From Porphyromonas cangingivalis (GTDB lineage: Bacteria; Bacteroidota; Bacteroidia; Bacteroidales; Porphyromonadaceae): a stretch of DNA of 64,000 nucleotides. Location: contig NZ_LR134506.1 in assembly GCF_900638305.1 (NCBI RefSeq), positions 1,116,001-1,180,000 of the forward strand, in the 5' to 3' direction. The position numbers were made by a program, and so were the translations under genes. Shown here one piece after another: positions 26,927 to 36,027 of this stretch. The notes under the pieces were generated by a model. The model did not search any database, was not told where the DNA came from, and saw nothing but the letters and a program-made list of their open reading frames with translations. How positions within the stretch are numbered: position 1 is the stretch's first letter; the number at the start of each line of letters is the position of its first letter.

Positions 26927-28168
26927 ATGGTTGAAGGAAATAGAAAACTGTTCTTCCCGAATGTCTCGGACGAAGACTGGAACAATTGGCAGTGGCAGGT
27001 ACGTAACCGTATCGAGACCCTTGAGGACCTCAAGAAGTACATCCAACTCACTCCCGAGGAGGAGGAGGGTGTGCGTGAGTCTCTCAAGACCATCCGTATG
27101 GCGATCACCCCATACTACCTCAGTCTCATCGATCCCAACGATCCACACGACCCCGTGCGCAAGCAGTCCATCCCTACCATCAATGAGCTACATATCAGTG
27201 CTGCTGATATCCAAGACCCATTGCATGAGGATGCCGACAGCCCCGTACCAGGCCTGACACACCGTTATCCGGATCGTGTCCTCTTCTTGATCACCGACCA
27301 GTGTGCGATGTACTGCCGTCACTGTACACGCAGACGTTTTGCAGGACAGAAAGACGCTTCGTCTCCACTCGAACGCATCGACAGATGTATCGACTACATC
27401 GCTCGTACGCCACAGGTGCGTGACGTCCTCCTCAGTGGTGGAGATGCACTCCTCGTACCCGACAAACGTATCGAGTACATCCTACAGAAGCTCAGAGAGA
27501 TCCCTCACGTAGAGATCATCCGCTTCGGCTCACGCACCCCGGTCGTGATGCCACAGCGTATCACACCTGAGTTCTGCGAGATGCTGAAGAAGTATCACCC
27601 GGTATGGCTCAACACACACTTTAACCACCCCAATGAGATCACACCCGAAGCTAAGCTCGCTTGTGAGCGTTTGGCTAACGCAGGTGTTCCTCTCGGTAAC
27701 CAAAGTGTTCTCCTCAGAGGCATCAACGACTGTACTCACGTGATGAAGAAACTCGTCCACGAGCTCGTCAAGATCCGTGTGAGACCATATTACATCTATG
27801 TGTGTGACCTTTCGATGGGTATCGGACACTTCCGTACTCCTGTGTCCAAGGGTATCGAGATCATCGAGAACCTCCGCGGACATACTTCCGGCTATGCAGT
27901 ACCGACATTCGTCGTCGATGCTCCCGGTGGTGGCGGTAAGATCCCTGTGATGCCGAACTACCTCGTGTCTCAAGCTCCGGGTCGTGTCGTCGTACGTAAC
28001 TACGAAGGCGTCTTGACCACTTACACAGAGCCAGAGGACTACAAGGAAGACTGTCACTGCGAAGATTGTCAAAACAAAAAGAAAGAAGGTGTGGCTGCCC
28101 TCTTGGCAGGTCAACAGCTCGCTATCGAGCCTAAGAACCTTGCTCGCTTCGAGCGCAACCAGCACTAA
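26927..28168 (+). CDS. kamA: L-lysine 2,3-aminomutase
   Basis: A 413-residue radical-SAM, PLP-dependent enzyme converting L-lysine to L-beta-lysine, the entry step of the pathway. The 4Fe-4S motif CAMYCRHC has Cys at 126, 130 and 133. The PLP-binding Lys lies in DAPGGGGKIPVMP. C-terminal Cys-rich DCHCEDC corresponds to the zinc-binding cysteines of clostridial LAM. Length is normal. It is followed by a 75-nt hairpin region before kamB. Confidence 0.97.
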   Translation: MVEGNRKLFFPNVSDEDWNNWQWQVRNRIETLEDLKKYIQLTPEEEEGVRESLKTIRMAITPYYLSLIDPNDPHDPVRKQSIPTINELHISAADIQDPLHEDADSPVPGLTHRYPDRVLFLITDQCAMYCRHCTRRRFAGQKDASSPLERIDRCIDYIARTPQVRDVLLSGGDALLVPDKRIEYILQKLREIPHVEIIRFGSRTPVVMPQRITPEFCEMLKKYHPVWLNTHFNHPNEITPEAKLACERLANAGVPLGNQSVLLRGINDCTHVMKKLVHELVKIRVRPYYIYVCDLSMGIGHFRTPVSKGIEIIENLRGHTSGYAVPTFVVDAPGGGGKIPVMPNYLVSQAPGRVVVRNYEGVLTTYTEPEDYKEDCHCEDCQNKKKEGVAALLAGQQLAIEPKNLARFERNQH

Positions 28169-28175
28169 AGCGAGA

Positions 28176-28250
28176 CTTTTGATATGAGGAGAGGAGACAG
28201 TGTGGAGTAGGTGTTTTTTGTTCTCTGTCCCCTCTCCTCTATCTCAAAAG
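28176..28250 (+). other. Large intra-operon hairpin between kamA and kamB
   Basis: A 25-nt left arm (28176-28200, starting CTTTTGATATGAGGAGAGG) pairs with a 26-nt right arm (28225-28250, ending CTCTATCTCAAAAG), with a few mismatches and a 24-nt loop. It begins 8 bp after the kamA stop. No T-tract. Confidence 0.72.
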
Positions 28251-28286
28251 TCCATAAAACCAACAAACAACGAAAAGTCTGACAGA

Positions 28287-29297
28287 GTGCCTTTCATAGA
28301 CGACATATTGCGTTACCGCAGTGTTGCCATAGTGGGGTTGGCAAAGAATACGGGCAAGACCGTATGTCTCAACTATATTCTTCGCCGACTAAGCACCATG
28401 GATACCCCTGTCGCCATCACTTCCATAGGTGTCGACGGAGAGCATACCGACAGGGTCACCTCGACCCCCAAGCCACAGGTAACGATCTATAAAGGCATGA
28501 CATTCGTGACATCGGAGGTGCATTACCTCCAGAGACAACTGGTCTCCGAGATCGTTGATGTGGGACGAAAGTACACTTCTCTCGGACGACTGATCACCGC
28601 CAATGTGATCCAGCAGGGGAAATGTCTCATCTCCGGCCCAGCAGAGACGATGGGTGTCAAAGCCCTCATCGATCAACTCTCTGCCCGAGGAATACAGACA
28701 ACCCTTGTCGATGGAGCCTTGTCCCGAATGAGCTTGGCATCACCTGCCGTGACGGATGGTATCGTACTCGCCACAGGGGCGGCCTTCAGTGCCAACATCC
28801 CTCAGCTTGTCCGCAAGACTAAATACGTCAAACAGCTCATAGAGCTCCCCCGGGTACGCAAGGAATGGTTGCCCACACTGAGCTCACTCTCCTCAGGGAT
28901 ATGGGCAGTGGATGACGAAGGGAGCATACACGATCTGGAGATTCCATCGATATTCCTGATAGAGAAGAGAGAGAAGGATATATTCAGATATGGCACTCGT
29001 CTCTTTGTCACAGGAGCGATCAGCGACAAGCTACTCAACTTCTTGCGCCAACAACGCAAACAGGTCGAGCTCATAGTGTCGGACTTTACGAAAGTCTTTG
29101 CCACCCAAGAGGTCTACGATGCCTTCGTCCGTGAAGGCAACCGTATGCTGAGCCTGATGCATAGCAACCTCATTGCCGTCACGGTCAATCCATACTCTCC
29201 TGCGGGATTCTACTTAGACTCCGAGACTTTGAGAGAACAGATGAGCCGCGAACTCAATGTACCCGTCTATGACATTATGAAGATTACGTCTCCATAA
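28287..29297 (+). CDS. kamB: KamB, lysine aminomutase-associated ATPase
   Basis: A 336-residue protein found between kamA and kamC in lysine fermentation clusters. An N-terminal P-loop VGLAKNTGKTVCLNYILRRL (about residues 16-35) is followed by a region like molybdopterin-cofactor or dethiobiotin synthase P-loop folds. Function is unproven; with KamC it has been proposed to maintain or reactivate the B12-dependent 5,6-aminomutase. The start is taken as the GTG at 28287, because the frame to the GTG at 28200 runs through the kamA-kamB hairpin and the added 29 residues look non-coding. Confidence 0.85.
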   Translation: MPFIDDILRYRSVAIVGLAKNTGKTVCLNYILRRLSTMDTPVAITSIGVDGEHTDRVTSTPKPQVTIYKGMTFVTSEVHYLQRQLVSEIVDVGRKYTSLGRLITANVIQQGKCLISGPAETMGVKALIDQLSARGIQTTLVDGALSRMSLASPAVTDGIVLATGAAFSANIPQLVRKTKYVKQLIELPRVRKEWLPTLSSLSSGIWAVDDEGSIHDLEIPSIFLIEKREKDIFRYGTRLFVTGAISDKLLNFLRQQRKQVELIVSDFTKVFATQEVYDAFVREGNRMLSLMHSNLIAVTVNPYSPAGFYLDSETLREQMSRELNVPVYDIMKITSP

Positions 29298-29453
29298 GGT
29301 AGAAGAGTTGCTTCCCTCAGCAAAAAGAAAACACCAACGAGCAGAGCAAAGAAAAGAAGTTGTAGAAGGAGAGAAAGCGATGTCCCCAACTTTCGGAAAG
29401 AAGGCTTGAAATACAGAACGACCTTGGTCGGACTTATGATATAAGGACAACAG

Positions 29454-30866
29454 ATGATGTTACTAAAGGATGCAATAAAGGAGATAACAGGGCTACGCTA
29501 CATGGTCGATGAGCTGAACATACTCACATCGGCCGGCAGGCGTACACTCTTGGCACAGAAGATGATGACCGAAGAGGCAGATATCGAGGAGGCACTTGAC
29601 CACCTTGGGCGGCTTTCGGCATGCTATGCCGATGGTGCAAACGAACAGCTCTTCTCCCTCCTTTCGACCCGCATGATGCAGTTGCACGACATCGCAAACA
29701 CAATCAGGCATCTGAGCAATCGCAACGTCCTGACCGACATCGAACTCTTCGAGATCAAGTCCTTTTCGCTACTTGCGCAGGACATCATGCAGATGATCTC
29801 ACCTCTGGGACTGACTTATCTCAGGATACCTGACCTCACGGTTGTGATAGACCTCCTCGACCCCGAGCAAAAGAGGATCCCCCACTTCTACATCTACGAC
29901 AGATACTCCATTGTCCTGGCAGAGCTCAGACGTAGGATCTCCCTCATGATCAATAACAATGCTGATGAGGTCGAGATTGAAGATGTCCGTCATCAAGCGC
30001 AGCGAGAAGAAGACAAGGTGCGCAAGCACCTCTCTGCCAAGCTTGTCGAACATGCAGACGACCTTATGCTGGCTCTTGACACCTTGGCATACCTTGATAT
30101 CCTTATCGCAAGAGCCGATCAAGGACTTGGGATGGGACTCGTGCGTCCGGAGATAGGGACAGGGGAGACAGAGTACAAGGGGCTTTTCCTTCCCCAACTC
30201 AAGGATTCGCTTGCTCAGCAAGGCAAGACTTTCCAACCTGTGGATATCCGGCTCTCACAGTCACCAACACTCATCATGGGCGCAAATATGGCAGGGAAGA
30301 GTGTCCTGCTTCGTTCGGTCGCCCTTGCACAAGCATTATTCCAGTTCGGCTGCTTCGTCCCTGCAAGCCGAGCGAAGATAGTCCCGGTCGAGAAGATATC
30401 TCTGTCCATAGGAGATGCAGAAGATACTTCGAGAGGACTTTCATCCTATGCGGCAGAGATGCTTCGTGTCAACGACATCATCCAAGCCGCTCTTCATGGG
30501 ACACGCCAGTTGGTACTCGTCGATGAGCTGGCACGTACGACCAATCCCCAAGAGGGAAGCGCCATCGTCTGTAGTGTCTTGGACTTCCTTGCCGAGCACA
30601 AGGTCGCGGCTCTCGTGACCTCTCACTATGCCGTGGACACCCCTTGTCGGAAGTTGAGAGTGAAGGGTTTTTGCGAGCAAAAAGACCCAAACCACCAGAT
30701 CAGCATCGAGAATATCAACAACTTCATAGACTATTCTTTGGAAGAAGCACAGGACGGCGAAGTACCGCATGAGGCGATCCGCATTGCCGAGATCATCGGC
30801 ATAGCACCTCAGTTGCTCTCTCGCATCCACCAATACATTGACAAAGAAAACCCTCAAACATTATAA
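29454..30866 (+). CDS. kamC: KamC, MutS-like ATPase
   Basis: A 470-residue protein with the MutS C-terminal ATPase but without mismatch-recognition domains. Walker A GANMAGKS lies near residues 275-282 (MutS: GPNMGGKS). Signature-like DTSRGLSSYAAEMLRV, Walker B LVLVDELARTTNP, and ALVTSHY follow. The N-terminal 200 residues are helical, like the MutS clamp and lever. It belongs to the KamC group of lysine clusters and probably acts with KamB on the aminomutase rather than on DNA; that is inference from context. It starts 156 bp after kamB and ends 15 bp before kamD. Confidence 0.9.
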   Translation: MMLLKDAIKEITGLRYMVDELNILTSAGRRTLLAQKMMTEEADIEEALDHLGRLSACYADGANEQLFSLLSTRMMQLHDIANTIRHLSNRNVLTDIELFEIKSFSLLAQDIMQMISPLGLTYLRIPDLTVVIDLLDPEQKRIPHFYIYDRYSIVLAELRRRISLMINNNADEVEIEDVRHQAQREEDKVRKHLSAKLVEHADDLMLALDTLAYLDILIARADQGLGMGLVRPEIGTGETEYKGLFLPQLKDSLAQQGKTFQPVDIRLSQSPTLIMGANMAGKSVLLRSVALAQALFQFGCFVPASRAKIVPVEKISLSIGDAEDTSRGLSSYAAEMLRVNDIIQAALHGTRQLVLVDELARTTNPQEGSAIVCSVLDFLAEHKVAALVTSHYAVDTPCRKLRVKGFCEQKDPNHQISIENINNFIDYSLEEAQDGEVPHEAIRIAEIIGIAPQLLSRIHQYIDKENPQTL

Positions 30867-30881
30867 AGCATCAGCATTACT

Positions 30882-32459
30882 ATGCAACAGCAAAGCAAAT
30901 TAGGAATTGACTTTAAGGATGTAGATCGTGCGCGTGCCTCGGCTCGTAAGATCGCACTTGATGTACAGACGTTCGTAAAAGATTACACCACTGTGGCTGT
31001 GGAGCGTACCCTCTGTCGCCTCATCGGTATTGACAATGTCGATGCAGACGGTGTGCCTCTACCCAACGTCGTGGTAGATGACCTCAAGAACAAGAACTCT
31101 CTCGAGAATGGGATCTTGTTTTATCTGGCCAACGGTATCATCGCCACAGGTCTTACCCCACAACAATTGGCCGAAAAGGTGGCTTTCGAACAACTCGACC
31201 TCACCTCTTTCCCTTTCCATAGCCAAGAGGAGGTCACCAAGGCAATCATGCCTTTCATCGAAGCCAGCGTCGCTCGTATCCGCGAGAGAAGACACAAGAG
31301 AGAGCACTACATCGAGACCCTCGGTGAAGGTTCGCGTCCTTATCTCTATGTCATCGTCGCGACAGGTAACATCTACGAAGACGTCGTGCAGGCAGAGGCG
31401 GCAGCTCGTCAAGGAGCGGACATCATCGCTGTGATCCGTACGACAGGACAGTCCCTTTTGGACTACGTACCTTTCGGAGCCACCACAGAAGGTTTCGGTG
31501 GTACGTTTGCGACACAGGAAAACTTCCGCATCATGCGTAGTGCGCTCGACAAGGTGGGCGAAGAGGTCGGACGTTATATCCGTCTCTGTAACTACTGCTC
31601 GGGACTCTGTATGCCTGAGATCGCCGCAATGGGAGCACTCGAAGGTCTTGACGTTATGCTCAACGATGCCCTTTACGGTATCTTGTTCCGTGACATCAAC
31701 ATGAAGCGTACCCTTGTGGACCAGTACATGTCTCGTGTCATCAATGGCTTTGCAGGCGTTATCATCAATACCGGGGAAGACAACTACCTCACCACTGCCG
31801 ATGCTGTCGAAGAAGCACACACCGTGTTGGCGTCGGACCTCATCAACGAACAGCTTGCACTCATGGCAGGTCTTCCCGAAGAACAAATGGGTCTTGGTCA
31901 CGCATTCGAGATGGATCCCGAGCTCGAAAACGGATTCCTCTTCGAGCTTGCACAAGCTCAGATGACACGTGAGATCTTCCCCAAGGCACCACTCAAATAT
32001 ATGCCTCCCACAAAGTTTATGACGGGTAACATCTTCCGTGGTCACCTCCAAGATGCATTGTTCAATATGATCGGAATCTGGACATCACAAGGTATCCAGC
32101 TCCTCGGTATGCCTACCGAAGCGATCCACACTCCGTTCATGAGCGACCGTTACCTCTCCATCGAAAACGCCAAGTACATCTTCAACAACATGAAGTCCAT
32201 CGGCGAAGAGATGTATTACAAAGAAGGTGGTATCATACAGACGAGAGCCAAGCACGTGCTTGCCAAGACCATTGCCCTGCTCCAAGAGCTCGAAGGTGAA
32301 GGACTCTTCATCGCTATCGAAAAGGGTAAGTTCGGTGACGTCAAACGTCCGCAAGACGGAGGTAAAGGACTTGCCGGTGTCTGCCTCAAAGGCGAACACT
32401 ACATCAACCCATTCATTGAGATCATGAACCCCGGTACTAACAACAACAGCATACAATAA
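30882..32459 (+). CDS. kamD: Beta-lysine 5,6-aminomutase, alpha subunit
   Basis: A 525-residue TIM-barrel subunit of the adenosylcobalamin- and PLP-dependent aminomutase that converts beta-lysine to 3,5-diaminohexanoate. Typical are IIAVIRTTGQSLLDYVPFGATTEGFGGTFATQENFRIMR, and LCNYCSGLCMPEIAAMGALEGLDVMLNDALYG. Length fits the family. The beta subunit gene follows after 12 bp. Confidence 0.96.
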   Translation: MQQQSKLGIDFKDVDRARASARKIALDVQTFVKDYTTVAVERTLCRLIGIDNVDADGVPLPNVVVDDLKNKNSLENGILFYLANGIIATGLTPQQLAEKVAFEQLDLTSFPFHSQEEVTKAIMPFIEASVARIRERRHKREHYIETLGEGSRPYLYVIVATGNIYEDVVQAEAAARQGADIIAVIRTTGQSLLDYVPFGATTEGFGGTFATQENFRIMRSALDKVGEEVGRYIRLCNYCSGLCMPEIAAMGALEGLDVMLNDALYGILFRDINMKRTLVDQYMSRVINGFAGVIINTGEDNYLTTADAVEEAHTVLASDLINEQLALMAGLPEEQMGLGHAFEMDPELENGFLFELAQAQMTREIFPKAPLKYMPPTKFMTGNIFRGHLQDALFNMIGIWTSQGIQLLGMPTEAIHTPFMSDRYLSIENAKYIFNNMKSIGEEMYYKEGGIIQTRAKHVLAKTIALLQELEGEGLFIAIEKGKFGDVKRPQDGGKGLAGVCLKGEHYINPFIEIMNPGTNNNSIQ

Positions 32460-32471
32460 GCAACCAAAGAT

Positions 32472-33263
32472 ATGAGCGGAGGATTATACTCTACAGAGGC
32501 CAATGACTTTGACCAAACGCTGGACCTCACCAAGATTAAGCCATACGGCGACACGATGAACGATGGCAAGACTCAGCTTAGCTTCACCCTCCCTGTCCCT
32601 GCAGGAGACGAAGCCATAGAGGCTGCCAAGCTGTTGCTCAAGCAGATGGGCTTCAATAACCCTCAAGTCGTCTTTCACAGAGAACTGAAAGAAGGCTTCA
32701 CTTTCTTCAACTGCTATGGCAGCTATACCAACACCATCGACTACACCTCCATCCACGTTCCCAAGGTCGAAGGAACAAAGTGGGATATGCAGGAGACCGA
32801 CCAGTTCATCAAAGAGAACATCGGACGTCCCATCCGTGTCATCGGTGCGAGTACCGGTACCGATGCCCACACCGTAGGTATCGACGCGATCATGAACATG
32901 AAAGGCTTTGCCGGTCACTACGGACTCGAACGCTACGAAATGTTTGATACCCTTAATATGGGTAGCCAAGTCCTCAATGAAGACTTCATCGCAAAAGCCA
33001 TTGAGATGAATGCCGATGCCCTCTTGGTGTCGCAGACCGTGACACAGAAGGATGTACACATCCACAACATGATCGAGCTTGTTGAAATGCTTGAGGCCGA
33101 AGGTCTCCGCGACAAGGTCATCCTCTGTGCCGGAGGTCCACGTATCTCTCATGAGTTGGCAAAAGAGCTCGGTTATGACGCCGGCTTCGGCATGAATACC
33201 TATGCTGATGATGTGGCTTCGTTTGTGGCTCAGGAGTTGGACAGAAGAATGAATAACAAATAA
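32472..33263 (+). CDS. kamE: Beta-lysine 5,6-aminomutase, beta subunit
   Basis: A 263-residue B12-binding subunit. The base-off cobalamin motif DxHxxG is visible as D131-A-H133-T-V-G136, followed by a Rossmann-type domain with DALLVSQTVTQKD and VILCAGGPRIS. The N-terminal part contributes the PLP-binding region in the known enzyme. It pairs with KamD and lies 14 bp before atoA. Confidence 0.96.
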   Translation: MSGGLYSTEANDFDQTLDLTKIKPYGDTMNDGKTQLSFTLPVPAGDEAIEAAKLLLKQMGFNNPQVVFHRELKEGFTFFNCYGSYTNTIDYTSIHVPKVEGTKWDMQETDQFIKENIGRPIRVIGASTGTDAHTVGIDAIMNMKGFAGHYGLERYEMFDTLNMGSQVLNEDFIAKAIEMNADALLVSQTVTQKDVHIHNMIELVEMLEAEGLRDKVILCAGGPRISHELAKELGYDAGFGMNTYADDVASFVAQELDRRMNNK

Positions 33264-33277
33264 TAAATCATAGATCT

Positions 33278-33937
33278 ATGGATAAGAATCAGATCAGAGA
33301 AGTCATCGCAAGACGAGTGGCTCTTGAGCTCAAAGACGGAGATGTCGTCAATCTCGGCATCGGTCTCCCCACCCTCATCCCGAACTTCTTGTCCGAAGGC
33401 GTAGATGTCGTGCTACACTCCGAGAACGGTATGATCGGTATCGGTCCTACACCCGAAGCCGGCAAAGAAGACCCCTACTTCATCAACGCCGGAGGCGGTG
33501 CCATCCTTCCTGCCAAGGGGGCAGCCACATTCGACAGTGCGACCTCCTTTGCCATCATACGTGGCGGACACGTCGACATCAGCATCCTCGGAGCACTCCA
33601 GGTCGACGAGAAGGGCAACCTTGCAAACTGGAACATCCCTGGCAAGATGGTACCCGGCATGGGTGGTGCGATGGACCTTTTGACAGGTACACGCAAAGTC
33701 ATCCTCGCCATGGAGCACACAGCCAAAGGTAAGGCAAAGATTATGAAGGAGTGTACCCTTCCACTCACCGCAGCAGGTCAAGTGGATATGATCGTCACCG
33801 AGATGTGCGTCATCAACATCACATCCGAGGGGCTTGTCGTCACCGAGATCCACCCCGAATTTACCAAGGAAGATGTCATCAACGCCACTGAAGCGACCCT
33901 CATCTTCTCTCCTGATTTGAAACCCATGTTGAGTTGA
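33278..33937 (+). CDS. atoA: Butyrate-acetoacetate CoA-transferase, beta subunit
   Basis: A 219-residue family I CoA-transferase beta subunit. The catalytic Glu lies in the LHSENGMIGIGP motif (about residues 46-57); VNLGIGLPTLIPNF and GGHVDISILGALQVDEKGNLANW are family blocks. It forms the enzyme with AtoD, encoded at the start of the operon. Confidence 0.94.
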   Translation: MDKNQIREVIARRVALELKDGDVVNLGIGLPTLIPNFLSEGVDVVLHSENGMIGIGPTPEAGKEDPYFINAGGGAILPAKGAATFDSATSFAIIRGGHVDISILGALQVDEKGNLANWNIPGKMVPGMGGAMDLLTGTRKVILAMEHTAKGKAKIMKECTLPLTAAGQVDMIVTEMCVINITSEGLVVTEIHPEFTKEDVINATEATLIFSPDLKPMLS

Positions 33938-33952
33938 TCACGACAAATACAT

Positions 33953-33994
33953 AAACCTCATCCACTCTCCCAAGAGGAGACTGCGGATGGGGTT
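33953..33994 (+). other. Intra-operon hairpin between atoA and thiolase
   Basis: AAACCTCATCC pairs with GGATGGGGTTT (one mismatch), with an inner CTCC/GGAG pair. A short TTATTTT follows, so it may also act as a weak terminator. Confidence 0.6.
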
Positions 33995-34031
33995 TATTTT
34001 GTGGATAAAACTATCTAAAACTATTATACTT

Positions 34032-35237
34032 ATGAAGAAAGTGTATATCACAGCAGCCAAGCGTACCCCAATAGGCAAGTTTATGGGCGGTTTGGCATCG
34101 TTTCAACCCGGTGAACTCGGAGCTGAGGTCATCAAGCAGATCATCAAAGACACCGGCATCGATCCCAAGCACATCGATGCAGTCATCGCCGGTAATGTCC
34201 TCTCAGCAGGTCAGAAGCAAGGGGTGTCACGCCAATGTGCCATCAATGCAGGCATCCCACACGAAGTACCGGCTTACGGGATCAACATGGTCTGCGGTAG
34301 CGGTATGAAGGCCGTGATGAACGCCTATGCCGATATCCTCTGTGGTCTCGCTTCTGTCGTCATCGCAGGTGGTACAGAGTCTATGTCCAACGCAGGCTTC
34401 GTACTCCCCTCGAACGTCCGCCAAGGCTACAAGATGGGGGCACTCAATGCCGTGGACCACATGGTCAACGACGGTCTCACCGATGCCTTCCACAACTATC
34501 ACATGGGGATCACAGCCGAAAATATCGCTGAGAAGTACCACATCACACGAGAAGAACAAGACAAGTTCGCCATCGCATCACAGACCAAAGCCATTGCTGC
34601 TGTCGACGGAGGGTATTTCGACGAAGAGATCGTCCCCATGAATATCGTCACACGCAAGGGGACTGAAGTCGTTGACAAGGACGAGTACCCCAACCGTGGT
34701 ACCAGCCTCGAAAAACTTGGCACGCTCAAACCAGCCTTCAAGAAGGACGGAACAGTCACGGCAGGTAACGCATCGGGGCTCAACGACGGAGCATCGTTCG
34801 TGATGCTTGCAGACGAAGATGCTGTCAAGAAGTACGGTCTCACACCCCTTTGTGAAATTGTAGCCATCGGCACAGGCGGGGTCGATCCACAAGTCATGGG
34901 TCTAGGTCCTGTCCCTGCGATCAAACAAGCCCTCTCAAGAGCAGGTCTCAAGCTCTCAGACATGGAGATCATCGAGCTCAACGAAGCTTTCGCAGCGCAG
35001 TCACTTGGCGTAATCCACGAACTCATCGAAGAGTGTGGTGTGACACGTGAGTGGTTCGACGAACGCACCAATCTCCACGGCGGTGCCATCGCTCTCGGTC
35101 ACCCTATCGGAGCATCGGGCAACCGTATCCTTGTGTCCCTCATACACGAGCTCAAACGCTACAACAAGACCCTCGGTCTCGCATCCCTCTGTATCGGAGG
35201 TGGTATGGGTACCGCGATTATCATCAAGAGAGTCTGA
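34032..35237 (+). CDS. Acetyl-CoA C-acetyltransferase (thiolase)
   Basis: A 401-residue thiolase. It condenses two acetyl-CoA to acetoacetyl-CoA or the reverse, linking the acetoacetate made by Kce to acetyl-CoA. It shows the active-site Cys region NMVCGSGMKAVMNAY, IIELNEAFAAQSLGV, GGAIALGHPIGASGNRI and the final LCIGGGMGTAIIIKR with the second Cys. The start is the ATG at 34032 (MKKVYITAAKRTPIGKF), the standard thiolase N-terminus. It is the last gene of the lysine operon, 94 bp after atoA; clusters in relatives often have acyl-CoA dehydrogenase and etf genes here instead. Confidence 0.94.
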   Translation: MKKVYITAAKRTPIGKFMGGLASFQPGELGAEVIKQIIKDTGIDPKHIDAVIAGNVLSAGQKQGVSRQCAINAGIPHEVPAYGINMVCGSGMKAVMNAYADILCGLASVVIAGGTESMSNAGFVLPSNVRQGYKMGALNAVDHMVNDGLTDAFHNYHMGITAENIAEKYHITREEQDKFAIASQTKAIAAVDGGYFDEEIVPMNIVTRKGTEVVDKDEYPNRGTSLEKLGTLKPAFKKDGTVTAGNASGLNDGASFVMLADEDAVKKYGLTPLCEIVAIGTGGVDPQVMGLGPVPAIKQALSRAGLKLSDMEIIELNEAFAAQSLGVIHELIEECGVTREWFDERTNLHGGAIALGHPIGASGNRILVSLIHELKRYNKTLGLASLCIGGGMGTAIIIKRV

Positions 35238-35294
35238 TGGATATTTGAGAGAGAAAATATTTTTCTCCTTTACCGCAAAAACTCTGAACCCTCC

Positions 35295-35335
35295 GGCAGT
35301 GTCGAAAAATCCAACTTCGACACTGCCTTTTTATT
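35295..35335 (+). terminator. Terminator of lysine operon
   Basis: A perfect 12-bp stem GGCAGTGTCGAA / TTCGACACTGCC, 9-nt loop, then TTTTTATTT. Confidence 0.93.
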
Positions 35336-36027
35336 TGCCCAAAGGATGCACACAGGACAAGACAACCTAAAGCCCCCCCATCCCTCCTATCCAAACAAGA
35401 GGGTGTTCCCCTTGAACAAATACTCGGGATGCGTGAGGTCAGCATGGAAGTCAAAGGTGAAAGGAGAATGAAGCTAGTAAAAACAGGAGACGAACAGAGG
35501 AGGTTAGCCGACTCTGTTCGTCTCTTTTTCGTGTGAACATCCCAAGGAGCAGACTCCCTTGGACGACGTCCTCACATGAGCACCTTACCTCCGAAAAGGC
35601 TCAGATATCAACGAGAGGACACTTCACACAACCTTTGAAGAAGTCATCTGCTCCATAAATCAAGACCCAGAGCCCCAATGCAGGGAGCATGACATAGGTG
35701 TGTTTCCCTTTGTTTTCATAATTGCAAGATCCCAACGCAGGGTCTATCACTAGAACCTCGAAAGGACTAACCTCACTACAATTATACAGACAAAAAGCGA
35801 CAAAATCAAAGAAAAAGTAATAAAAAGACTCGAAAATCAAACTTTCTGATAAATTTATTTTTATACCCCATAATTCGTAAAAACACAGATTATAGAAAGA
35901 CCGTATAATGACAAAAACGATCCTCTGAAACAGTGTTCATCCCTCTCCGGAGGATTTGTCGATCATAAGACGCCCATTGAGAGGATTTATGGGTATTTTT
36001 GTGGTAAGACTAAGGAAGATTAACGAT
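35336..36027. other. About 690 bp without a supported gene
   Basis: It contains a strong terminator (35487-35529) with no assigned gene before it. A 79-codon minus frame (35840-35601) starts with TTG and has no recognisable features. The last 150 bp upstream of the aldolase gene are AT-rich and probably hold its promoter, but no TAnnTTTG with a -33 box is clear. Confidence 0.5.
35487..35529 (+). terminator. Orphan Rho-independent terminator
   Basis: A perfect 13-bp stem GAGACGAACAGAG / CTCTGTTCGTCTC, 12-nt loop, T5 tail. It is 152 bp beyond the lysine operon terminator and has no annotated gene directly upstream. Confidence 0.85.

Noticed and set aside
28200-28286. Upstream GTG start for kamB
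   Set aside because: The added residues are encoded by the right half of the kamA-kamB hairpin and have no conserved features.
31059-32051. 330-codon minus-strand frame opposite kamD
   Set aside because: Antisense shadow caused by codon bias; Cys/His/Thr-rich with no recognisable fold.
35601-35840. 79-codon minus frame with hydrophobic N-terminus
   Set aside because: It starts with TTG in AT-rich DNA, has no signal peptide structure or family match, and no promoter is visible.
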